13,398 nt of DNA from positions 1-13,398 of the forward strand of contig JBFELL010000075.1 in the NCBI GenBank assembly GCA_041552135.1, given 5' to 3'. The first letter of the stretch is position 1. Each line of letters starts with the position of its first letter. Positions 1 through 6,752 of this stretch are shown here, one piece after another. The translations under genes and the position numbers were made by a program. Below the pieces are notes generated by a model. The model was not told the origin of the DNA, ran no database searches, and was given only the letters and a program-made list of their open reading frames with translations. Source of the stretch: SZUA-186 sp041552135. GTDB taxonomy: Bacteria > Pseudomonadota > Gammaproteobacteria > UBA9214.

Positions 1-21
1 CTGCATGATGAACAGGGCGTT

Positions 22-120
22 CCTTCTCCCTGCGGGAGAAGGGCAGGATGAGGGGATGTAAAATCAGACAGTTGGCGTTTATTTATCCCCTCTCCCCAAC
101 CCTCTCCCGAAGGGAGAGGG
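22..120. repeat. Inverted pair of REP-like hairpins (REPIN/MITE-like element)
   Basis: Two perfect 9-bp hairpins with 3-nt loops are visible. The first has arms 22-30 and 34-42 (CCTTCTCCC / GGGAGAAGG, loop TGC). The second has arms 100-108 and 112-120 (CCCTCTCCC / GGGAGAGGG, loop GAA). The reverse complement of the second unit matches the first beyond the hairpin: 22-57 aligns with the complement of 120-85 at 28 of 36 positions by hand count, including a shared GAGGGGAT tail. They are therefore diverged copies in opposite orientation, separated by about 27 nt. This architecture is that of REP doublets/REPINs or small non-autonomous elements found between genes in many proteobacteria. The pair could also act as a terminator or mRNA-stabilising structure for a gene lying to the left. 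Seen: the hairpins and inverted arrangement. Inferred: the element class. Confidence 0.75.
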
Positions 121-182
121 AGTTAACGGGACAGCAGTGATAATATTTCCCTTGACGGATCCCGCGCTCACTGGGGGGTTAA

Positions 183-1238
183 ATGAACGAATCCGAGACC
201 ACTCCGAAACCGCTGCCAGCCGGTCCCGCCTATCCGTTGCCGGGCAGTATCGGGCGCCCCGATTATGCGCCGGGCGAGCGCAGGGCGCTGATCGAGGAGA
301 TCCGAATGCTGCTGAAGCAGCAGGACGCCGTGCTGGTCGCGCACTATTACACGGACGAAGACCTGCAGATGATCGCCGACGAGACCGGCGGCACGGTCGC
401 CGACTCCCTCGAGATGGCGCGCTTTGGCAACCGCCACCCGGCGACTACCCTGGTCGTGGCCGGTGTGCGCTTCATGGGGGAAACCGCCAAGATACTCAAC
501 CCCGAGAAGCGCGTCCTGATGCCGACCCTGGAGGCGGAGTGTTCACTCGATCTGGGCTGCCCGCCTGAGAGGTTCATTCCCTTCTGCGACCGGCACCCTG
601 ACCGCACGGTGGTGGTATACGCCAATACCTGCGCCGCCGTGAAGGCCCGCTCCGACTGGGTGGTCACCTCCAGTATCGCCGTGGATGTCGTCAAACACCT
701 GAAGGCCAGGGGCGAGAAAATCCTCTGGGCCCCGGACCGCTACCTCGGCAGTTATGTCCAGCGCGTTACCGGTGCTGACATGCTGCTGTGGCAGGCCAGC
801 TGCATCGTGCATGAGCGCTTCAAGGCAGAGGCATTGCAGAACCTGGCTCACAGGTATCCGGATGCCGCCATCCTGGTGCACCCGGAGTCGCCGGAGGCGG
901 TCATCGACATGGCCGATGTCGTCGGCTCGACCACGCAACTGATCAAGGCAACGCAACGTCTGCCCAACAGGCGATTCATCGTGGCAACGGACAATGGCAT
1001 CTTCTACAAGATGAAACAGGCCGCACCGGACAAGGTCTTCATGGAGGCACCCTCGGCCGGTGAAGGCGCTACCTGCGAAAGCTGTGCCCACTGCCCGTGG
1101 ATGGCCATGAACCACCTGCGCAACCTGCGGGACGTGCTGAAGAACGGCAGCAATGAAATACGGGTGCCGGAAGATATTCGCCGCAGGGCACTGAAAGCGA
1201 CCCAGCGCATGGTGGATTTTGTCGCCGAAAGTCGCTGA
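183..1238 (+). CDS. nadA: Quinolinate synthase NadA
   Basis: This 351-residue protein condenses iminoaspartate with dihydroxyacetone phosphate to give quinolinate, the precursor of the NAD ring, in the cytoplasm. It is an oxygen-sensitive [4Fe-4S] enzyme working with NadB and NadC, neither of which is in the window. Length and sequence match the E. coli-type enzyme closely. The three known ligand cysteines of E. coli NadA (113, 200, 297) correspond at a constant offset of seven to Cys120 (in AECSLDLGC), Cys207 (in CIVHERF) and Cys304 (last Cys of CESCAHCPW). Other hallmarks are VLVAHYYTDEDLQ near residue 51, VYANTCAAVKARSDWVVTSS at 146-164 and ILVHPESPEAVIDMADVVGS at 230-249. The ATG follows a G-rich stretch (173-178) that can serve as ribosome binding site. 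No disrupted residue is seen. The next gene starts 7 nt after the stop, so they may share a transcript. Confidence 0.97.
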   Translation: MNESETTPKPLPAGPAYPLPGSIGRPDYAPGERRALIEEIRMLLKQQDAVLVAHYYTDEDLQMIADETGGTVADSLEMARFGNRHPATTLVVAGVRFMGETAKILNPEKRVLMPTLEAECSLDLGCPPERFIPFCDRHPDRTVVVYANTCAAVKARSDWVVTSSIAVDVVKHLKARGEKILWAPDRYLGSYVQRVTGADMLLWQASCIVHERFKAEALQNLAHRYPDAAILVHPESPEAVIDMADVVGSTTQLIKATQRLPNRRFIVATDNGIFYKMKQAAPDKVFMEAPSAGEGATCESCAHCPWMAMNHLRNLRDVLKNGSNEIRVPEDIRRRALKATQRMVDFVAESR

Positions 1239-1245
1239 TCACACC

Positions 1246-2325
1246 ATGGACACGAGCCGTGAACCCGGCAATCGGGCAACGGCCCGCCTGACAGCTGCCC
1301 TCGCGCGATGCCTGCTACTGGTGTGCCTGGCACTCCCCTGCCATGCCGGTAGCGGTACTGCGGCCGATGAGCCCGACACCGCGTCGACACTCGGCCCGGA
1401 GCATGTCGGTATCATCGTCAATGACAACGCCCCCCTGAGCCGGGAGATTGCCGCCTATTACATGGAAAAACGCGGCATCCCGCCGGAAAATCTCATCCAC
1501 GTCCAGCTGACGCCGGGGCGCAGCGTCATCAACCCGGACAGGTTCAGGCTGGTACTGGACAAGGTTCGCGAACAAACACCGCCGAGCGTGCAGGTCTACG
1601 CCCTGGCCTGGACCCTGCCCTATCGCGTCGGCTGCATGTCGATCACCACTGCCTTTGCCGCGGGCTTCGATGAGGCTTGGTGCGCCAGGGGCTGCAAGGC
1701 AACCCGAAAGAGCCCCTACTACGATTCTGACAGCCGGCGACCCTTTACGGACCTGGGTCTGCGACCGGCCATGATGCTGGCGGGTGAAACCCTGGACGAG
1801 GTCAGGGCACTGATCGACCGGGGTGTCGCTGCCGACGGCACCCGGCCGCATGGCACCGGCTACCTGCTCAGCACGAAAGACCGGGCGCGCAATGTCCGGG
1901 CACGTTTCTACCCGGGCCTGGTGATGATGCAGTCCGATCGCTTCGATCTGGTGACCATCCAGGGCAATACGCTGCGGCACCGTCCCGGCGTGATGTTCTA
2001 TTTCACCGGTCTGTCCCGTGTCGACGGCATCGAGACGAACCGCTACCGGCCCGGCGCCATCGCCGACCACCTGACCTCTGCCGGCGGCAAGCTCTCCGGC
2101 AGTGGCCAGATGAGCAGCCTGGAATGGCTCGGCGCCGGCGCCACCGGCAGCTACGGCACCGTCGTCGAGCCCTGCGCCTTCGTGCAGAAGTTTCCCCGAC
2201 CCGACATCGTCATCAACCGCTACCTGAACGGCGAAACGCTGATCGAGGCCTACTGGAAAAGCGTGGCCTGGCCCGGCCAGGGCGTATTCCTCGGTGAACC
2301 GCTGGCCGCGCCGTTCCGGGACTGA
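1246..2325 (+). CDS. Secreted TIGR03790-family protein of unknown function
   Basis: Starting at the ATG at 1246, the product has 359 residues. An in-frame TTG at 1219 would overlap nadA and I do not favour it. The N-terminus looks like a signal peptide: basic residues, a hydrophobic run around LLLVCLALP at about 23-31, and a likely cleavage after CHA near 34. The mature protein has the opening I associate with TIGR03790, in which a short beta strand (VGIIVNDNAPLS) is followed by IAAYYMEKRGIPPENLIHV. It also has the family-like C-terminal part with SLEWLGAGATGSYGTVVEPC and later VINRYLNGETLIEAYW. The family is uncharacterised, so no activity is assigned. Several cysteines (in GCMS, WCARGC, VEPC) could form disulphides after export. 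It follows nadA by 7 nt with no good Shine-Dalgarno sequence, suggesting coupling or a weak start. Seen: signal and motifs. From memory: the family name. Confidence 0.8.
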   Translation: MDTSREPGNRATARLTAALARCLLLVCLALPCHAGSGTAADEPDTASTLGPEHVGIIVNDNAPLSREIAAYYMEKRGIPPENLIHVQLTPGRSVINPDRFRLVLDKVREQTPPSVQVYALAWTLPYRVGCMSITTAFAAGFDEAWCARGCKATRKSPYYDSDSRRPFTDLGLRPAMMLAGETLDEVRALIDRGVAADGTRPHGTGYLLSTKDRARNVRARFYPGLVMMQSDRFDLVTIQGNTLRHRPGVMFYFTGLSRVDGIETNRYRPGAIADHLTSAGGKLSGSGQMSSLEWLGAGATGSYGTVVEPCAFVQKFPRPDIVINRYLNGETLIEAYWKSVAWPGQGVFLGEPLAAPFRD

Positions 2326-2553
2326 TGCCTGCCGTCACCGGCCGGTATCCCCATGCCGGATGACGACCTTCGGCCTGGTCCGGCCTGCAACCACGGCAGC
2401 AATCGCGGGCTGGCGCGGCCCGAAGGGGGTAAGCCGATAATTTCCGTCGAAAACCACAATGCGGCATTTCCGGCTTATCTTGACGCCCGTCAATTCATCG
2501 CCTGCCTTGCACGGATAGGGTTTAATCACCACAATGGATAACGCAGGGTCAGT

Positions 2554-3462
2554 ATGCCGTCGATGAAAAGACTTTCCCGTTTCCTGGTCCTGGCTGCCTG
2601 TTGCTGCACTGCCGGGATTTCCGCCGCCGTCGATAAGGCTGCCGAGCACGGCAAGTACGTGTTTTTTGCGGCGGGTTGCATTGCCTGCCACACCGCCGAC
2701 CAGGCACTGGCCGGCGGGCGTCCACTTGAATCGCCGTTCGGGACGTTCTATCCCCCGAATATCACGCCTTCCCGACAACACGGTATCGGCACATGGAACC
2801 GTGCGGACCTCGAGCGAGCCTTGCGCCAGGGGATAAACCCTGCGGGCGAGCACTACTATCCCGCATTTCCCTATCCCTCCTATACGAGGATGACAGGGGA
2901 GGATATAGCGGCGCTGTACGCCTATCTGATGCAACAACCGCCAGTCGCCAGGCAGAACCGGCCGCATGAACTCCACTGGCCGTTTTCCTCCCGGCCCCTG
3001 ATCGCCAACTGGAAGACCGGTGGTTTCACCCCGGGCGCGTTTACGTCCCACCCGGACAAATCGGCGCAATGGAACCGGGGCGCCTATCTGGCCAATGCCC
3101 TCGGGCATTGCAACGAATGCCACACCCCGCGGGGGTTTCTGGGCATCCCCCGGGCCGATCGCCACCTGGCCGGCACCTGCGATGGACCGGATGGCAGGCT
3201 GGTACCCAACATCACACCGGACAAACAGACGGGCATTGGCAACTGGACCTGTGAGGAACTGACCCGCTTTCTGGGCACTGGCAGAAAGCCCGATGGCAGT
3301 TTCACGGGTGACCTGATGGCGGAAGTACTCGGTACCAGCTGCATGCGACTCACCGGGTATGACCGTCAATCACTTGCAATCTATCTGCAAACGGTGCCGC
3401 CAATCCACCATGATCTGAAGATCCTGTGTGCGCCCTTTGACGACACGCCATTTTATGAATGA
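2554..3462 (+). CDS. Exported di-heme cytochrome c
   Basis: This 302-residue protein carries two covalent heme c sites, CIACH at 42-46 and CNECH at 186-190. Each lies in one half of an internally repeated fold: both halves contain an NITP segment (69-72 and 219-222) followed by GIGTW or GIGNW, and a terminal helix ending in YAYL or AIYL. This resembles the di-heme subunits that take electrons from membrane-bound alcohol, aldehyde or sugar dehydrogenases, but no such flavin, PQQ or molybdenum enzyme lies beside it. The N-terminus is exported: MKRLSR, a hydrophobic stretch, then LAAC at 13-16, which fits a lipobox, so it may be a lipoprotein on the periplasmic side. Met113 is a candidate axial ligand of the first heme. 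The ATG at 2554 has an AGGG about 5 nt upstream; the ATG at 2563 is an alternative. It converges on the hox operon with a 14-nt gap. Confidence 0.9.
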   Translation: MPSMKRLSRFLVLAACCCTAGISAAVDKAAEHGKYVFFAAGCIACHTADQALAGGRPLESPFGTFYPPNITPSRQHGIGTWNRADLERALRQGINPAGEHYYPAFPYPSYTRMTGEDIAALYAYLMQQPPVARQNRPHELHWPFSSRPLIANWKTGGFTPGAFTSHPDKSAQWNRGAYLANALGHCNECHTPRGFLGIPRADRHLAGTCDGPDGRLVPNITPDKQTGIGNWTCEELTRFLGTGRKPDGSFTGDLMAEVLGTSCMRLTGYDRQSLAIYLQTVPPIHHDLKILCAPFDDTPFYE

Positions 3463-3463
3463 C

Positions 3464-3475
3464 GGGGAGGTCCCC
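3464..3475. terminator. Short hairpin between convergent genes (weak terminator candidate)
   Basis: The 14-nt gap between the cytochrome stop codon and the hoxW stop codon holds GGGGAGGTCCCC, which can pair GGGG with CCCC around a 4-nt loop. It works on either strand. There is no run of T on either side, so intrinsic termination is doubtful. It is listed because it is the only structure in the gap. Confidence 0.25.
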
Positions 3476-3476
3476 T

Positions 3477-3968
3477 TCACGTGCCTGCGTGCCAGTCACC
3501 CTTCCCCGCCTCCGTGAGCAGCAGCACGACAAACTCACAGGCCTCATCAAGATGCCGGCGCGCGGCCGCGGACAGCGGCTGCCCGAGCCCGAATTCGTAA
3601 CCGCGCAGGGACAGCAGGAACGCCGGGGGCGGCGACTGCCGCTCGACCTGCTCATAGACCGACAGGATGGCGCCGGGGCTCATGGCGTGGGTGGTAAAGG
3701 ACTCATCCCGCTGTGCCTGCAGCGGGCGAAAGCCGAAGGGTGCAGGGGCATCGACACTGGCATCGACAAAGACCACCCGCTCGCGCCCGCGCAGGTCCAG
3801 GGCATGTTCGATCTGCAACTGGAAGTCCGTCAGCAGGTCGACCCCGGGCAGGTCGCCCGCTGACCGCTTCTGCAGTAACAGCTCGTACAGCGCCGGCCCC
3901 AGCGCATCGTCACCGCGGGAAGGGTTGCCCCAGGTAAAGACCAGGACAGGGGCCGGCCGGTGCGTCAC
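3477..3968 (-). CDS. hoxW: Hydrogenase maturation endopeptidase HoxW
   Basis: This 163-residue protease is expected to cut the C-terminal extension of HoxH once nickel has been inserted, allowing the large subunit to close on its active site. It has the family's N-terminal signature, GNPSRGDDALGP at 14-25. By comparison with HybD (Glu16, Asp62, His93), the likely nickel-sensing residues are Asp21, Asp69 (in VVFVDAS) and His94 (in TTHAMSPG). An Asp in place of the first Glu is what I recall for HoxW-type proteases of soluble hydrogenases. The start is a GTG 9 nt after the hoxH stop, just ahead of the conserved strand, and no better upstream start fits. There is no strong Shine-Dalgarno sequence, consistent with coupling to hoxH translation. 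It is the last gene of the operon and faces the cytochrome gene. Confidence 0.92.
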   Translation of the reverse strand: MTHRPAPVLVFTWGNPSRGDDALGPALYELLLQKRSAGDLPGVDLLTDFQLQIEHALDLRGRERVVFVDASVDAPAPFGFRPLQAQRDESFTTHAMSPGAILSVYEQVERQSPPPAFLLSLRGYEFGLGQPLSAAARRHLDEACEFVVLLLTEAGKGDWHAGT

Positions 3969-3977
3969 GCCAGCGGC

Positions 3978-5468
3978 TTAGTCAGGTGTCTGGCAGACAA
4001 CGTCGCCTGCACGCTTTTCCAGCCGGTCCAGCACCTGTCCGTCCGGCCCCACCAGGCTGACCTCCAGCGGCATCTTGCCCAGGGCATGGGTTGCACAGGA
4101 CAGGCAGGGGTCGTAGGCGCGGATCGCGACCTCGATCTGGTTGAGCATCGGCTCGGTCAGCCGGTTACCGTCCAGGTAGCGACTCGCCACCTGGCGGATG
4201 GACTCGTTCATGGCCTGGTTATTGTTGGTGGTCGAGACAATCAGGTTGGCCCGCGTTACCAGGCCGTCATCATCGATCTCGTAGTGATGGAACAGCGTGC
4301 CGCGCGGCGCCTCGATGACACCGATACCGCTGGGCTGCATGTCACCACGCTCCAGCAGGTGATCACCCGAGATGTCGTCATCTTCGAGCAGTTCGCGGAT
4401 CGCCTCGGTGCAGTGCAGCAGCTCGATGAGACGCGCCCAGTGGAAGGCCAGTGCCGCCTGCACCGGCCGCCCCCCGCCGATCGCCTTGAAATCCTCGCGC
4501 GCCTGCTCGGCCAGCGGGGTCGTGAAACGGTCGCAGTTGTTGACGCGCGCCAGCGGGCCGACCCGGTACCAGCCGTCATCCTGGCCGAGTGACTCGATGA
4601 ACGGGAACTTCATGTAGCTCCAGTTCTTCACGCCTTCGCGCAGGTAATCCTCATAGTGCGTGTAGTCGACATGGTCGAAGATCGCGCCGCCCGCCGGATC
4701 CCGCGCCCGCAGGCCGCCGTGGTAGATATCCCAGCTGCCATCCGGCGCGACCAGGCTCAGCATATTGCTGTCGATGGTGCCGAACTCCAGGTGGTATTCC
4801 AGGTGTTCGAAGAAAACCTTCCTGATCAGCTCAACCGCGCCCTGCCCCCACTCGGTCATCTGGCCGATATCGGCCAGCAGGAAATCGCGCTCGCCGCGGT
4901 CGAGCGACTTGTTGACGCCGCCGGGGATGGCGCCGGTGCCGTGGATGCGCTTGCCGGCGGTCAGGCGAATGACCTCCTGGCCGTACTTGCGCAGCAGCAC
5001 GCCCTGCTTCGCGATCTCGGGGTAGTCCTCGATGACACCGACGATGTTGCGGTGGCGCACCTCGTCGTCGAAACCGAACAGCAGATCGGGGGAGCACAGG
5101 TGGAAGAAGTGCAGCGCGTGGGACTGCAGTGTCTGACCGAAATGCATCAGGCGGCGGATCTTCCCGGCGGTCGGGCTCAGCGTCGAGCCGACCAGCATGT
5201 CGGTGGCCTTGGCCGCCGCCAGGTGATGGCTCACCGGGCAGATGCCGCACAGGCGCTGCACCAGCACCGGCAGTTCCCAGTAGGGCCTGCCCTGGATGAA
5301 TTTCTCGAAGCCGCGGAACTCGACGATGTGCAGCCGCGCCTGGCGGATGCGGTTGTCCTCGTCCTGCAGCAGGGTCACCTTGCCGTGCCCCTCCACCCGG
5401 GTGAGTGGTTCGATCACCACGCGTTTGAGTTGCTCCGGATGTTCTGCAGTTTCCAGCTCTTCGTTCAT
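3978..5468 (-). CDS. hoxH: NAD-reducing [NiFe]-hydrogenase large subunit HoxH
   Basis: HoxH, 496 residues, holds the NiFe(CN)2CO centre where H2 is split or made in the cytoplasm. The N-terminal signature includes RVEGHG at 24-29 and RLCGICPVSHH at 72-82, with nickel ligands Cys74 and Cys77. The C-terminal signature is DPCLSCATH at 453-461, with Cys455 and Cys458. After His461 a 35-residue tail, starting ALGKMPLEV, remains for removal by HoxW, whose gene follows. The YWELPVLVQRLCGIC and CATHALGKMPL wording is typical of group 3d bidirectional/soluble hydrogenases rather than membrane uptake enzymes. An AGGA lies about 10 nt before the ATG. The gene is 20 nt downstream of hoxY. No key residue is missing. 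Hyp assembly proteins must be encoded elsewhere. Confidence 0.97.
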   Translation of the reverse strand: MNEELETAEHPEQLKRVVIEPLTRVEGHGKVTLLQDEDNRIRQARLHIVEFRGFEKFIQGRPYWELPVLVQRLCGICPVSHHLAAAKATDMLVGSTLSPTAGKIRRLMHFGQTLQSHALHFFHLCSPDLLFGFDDEVRHRNIVGVIEDYPEIAKQGVLLRKYGQEVIRLTAGKRIHGTGAIPGGVNKSLDRGERDFLLADIGQMTEWGQGAVELIRKVFFEHLEYHLEFGTIDSNMLSLVAPDGSWDIYHGGLRARDPAGGAIFDHVDYTHYEDYLREGVKNWSYMKFPFIESLGQDDGWYRVGPLARVNNCDRFTTPLAEQAREDFKAIGGGRPVQAALAFHWARLIELLHCTEAIRELLEDDDISGDHLLERGDMQPSGIGVIEAPRGTLFHHYEIDDDGLVTRANLIVSTTNNNQAMNESIRQVASRYLDGNRLTEPMLNQIEVAIRAYDPCLSCATHALGKMPLEVSLVGPDGQVLDRLEKRAGDVVCQTPD

Positions 5469-5488
5469 GAGGCAGTGTTCCTGGTGTA

Positions 5489-6028
5489 TCAGTCGTAGTG
5501 GATCTGGGTGTAGGGGAAGCTCACCGGCCGGCCCTCGATGAACTCGGTCAGGAATGTCCAGATGGTATCAGCCGAGGGGGGGCAACCCGGCAGGAAGTAG
5601 TCGATCTTCACCACCTCGTGGATCGGGTGCACCTTGTTCAGCAGCAGCGGTATCTCCGGGTCGTTCGGGATCCCCGGGTTGGCCACCCCGATGCCGTCGA
5701 CATAGGCCTCCCTCAGACAGTCCTCGAGTTCGAACTGGTTGCGCATGGCCGGGATGCCGCCGTTCACCGCACAGGCCCCCAGCGCCACCAGCACCTTGCA
5801 GTGCCGGCGGAAGTCACGCAGCACCTCGACGTTCTCCGCGTTCGCCACGCCGCCCTCGATGAGCCCGACATCGCATTCGCCGATGGTCTTGATATCGGTC
5901 AGCGGTGTGCGGTCGAATTCCACCACGTCGACCAGTTCCAGGATGCGCTCGTCGATGTCGAGCAACGACATGTGGCAGCCGAAACAGCCGGCCAGCGACG
6001 CGGTCGCGAGTTTCAGCTTGCCGGGCAT
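5489..6028 (-). CDS. hoxY: NAD-reducing hydrogenase small subunit HoxY
   Basis: HoxY passes electrons from the NiFe centre of HoxH to the diaphorase. With the ATG at 6028 it has 179 residues, the usual short form with a single proximal [4Fe-4S] cluster. Its ligands would be Cys15 and Cys18 (AGCFGCHMS), Cys86 (GACAVNGG) and Cys149 (LPGCPPSAD). There is no twin-arginine signal and no extra cluster domain, so the enzyme is cytoplasmic. The reading frame is open for another 21 codons upstream, but that would run into hoxU. The chosen ATG sits one base past the hoxU TGA and is followed at once by the conserved KLKLATASLAGC strand. The tight junction suggests translational coupling with hoxU. Confidence 0.95.
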   Translation of the reverse strand: MPGKLKLATASLAGCFGCHMSLLDIDERILELVDVVEFDRTPLTDIKTIGECDVGLIEGGVANAENVEVLRDFRRHCKVLVALGACAVNGGIPAMRNQFELEDCLREAYVDGIGVANPGIPNDPEIPLLLNKVHPIHEVVKIDYFLPGCPPSADTIWTFLTEFIEGRPVSFPYTQIHYD

Positions 6029-6029
6029 G

Positions 6030-6752
6030 TCAGTCGCCCTCCCGCCCGTGTGCCGCGACATCGCCGACCACGCTGATCGGCTGGCGATCATAGGGACGCT
6101 CGCCTATCGGCTGGTCATAGCCCCGGTGCTTCGGCAGGATCGCGCCGACCGGACAGACATGTGCCGCCTTGTCATCAGCGGTGAAGTCACTGTCGCCGAG
6201 TTTTCCGCTTGGCGAGTTGACGACCAGGTGACTGTCGATACCGCGACCGCTGATGGTGAAGACGTTCTTGCCGTCCACCTCGCGGCTGGCACGCACGCAC
6301 AGCTCGCACAGGATGCAGCGGTTGTAGTCGATGGCAAAGTCCGGATGCGAGGCATCCACCTCCCGCCGGGGGAAGAAATGGGTGAAGTGCGGCGACAGCA
6401 TGCCGGTGTAATAGGCCACGGCCTGCAGCTGGCACCCGCCGCTCTTCTCGCAGCCGGGACAGACGTGGTTGCCCTCGACGAACAGCATCTGCAGCAGCGA
6501 ACGGCGGGCACCGCCGATCGCCTCCGAGGCACTGTCAACCTGCATGCCGGCCGTCGCCGGCTGGGTACAGGCAGAGACACGCCGTCCGTTGACCTCGACC
6601 AGGCACACGCGGCAACTGCCGTGCGGCTCGAACTCGGGGTTGTGGCACAGGTGGGGGATATAGGCCCCGGCACGCAGGGCAGCGTCCATGATGGTGTCAC
6701 CCGCCTGGTACTCGATAACCACGCCATCCAGCGTGAAGGTATTGGCATTCAT
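6030..6752 (-). CDS. hoxU: NAD-reducing hydrogenase diaphorase subunit HoxU
   Basis: HoxU, 240 residues, is the iron-sulphur relay of the diaphorase module and is homologous to the N-terminal part of complex I subunit NuoG. The cluster sites, in order, are a plant-ferredoxin-like [2Fe-2S] at Cys36, Cys47, Cys50 and Cys62; a NuoG-type [4Fe-4S] with His96, Cys98, Cys101 and Cys107 (in GNHVCPGCEKSGGC); and a [4Fe-4S] site using Cys146, Cys149 and Cys152 (CILCELC) plus Cys200 (CPVGAI). Usually a second site of this type shares a CxxC pattern near the C-terminus, but only one full set is seen, as in other short HoxU proteins. The start overlaps the end of hoxF by 4 nt (ATGA), and the stop is one base from the hoxY ATG. 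All ligands expected for HoxU appear present. Confidence 0.95.
   Translation of the reverse strand: MNANTFTLDGVVIEYQAGDTIMDAALRAGAYIPHLCHNPEFEPHGSCRVCLVEVNGRRVSACTQPATAGMQVDSASEAIGGARRSLLQMLFVEGNHVCPGCEKSGGCQLQAVAYYTGMLSPHFTHFFPRREVDASHPDFAIDYNRCILCELCVRASREVDGKNVFTISGRGIDSHLVVNSPSGKLGDSDFTADDKAAHVCPVGAILPKHRGYDQPIGERPYDRQPISVVGDVAAHGREGD

Noticed and set aside
22..120. Reading the two hairpins near the left edge as a CRISPR repeat pair
   Set aside because: The units are inverted rather than direct repeats, there are only two, and the 27-nt separator is not a spacer series.
2353..2541. Possible 62-residue small protein between the TIGR03790 gene and the cytochrome gene
   Set aside because: No ribosome binding site, signal or motif was seen. 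The stretch looks like ordinary intergenic sequence, with a TTTAAT at 2521-2526 as the only promoter-like trace.
2335..3369. 344-codon open frame on the minus strand across the di-heme cytochrome gene
   Set aside because: The opposite strand encodes an intact two-heme cytochrome, and the antisense product has low-complexity Gly/Arg/Val composition with no family resemblance.
4656..5498. 280-codon plus-strand open frame opposite hoxH
   Set aside because: It is antisense to HoxH, with no domain and a composition typical of a shadow frame.
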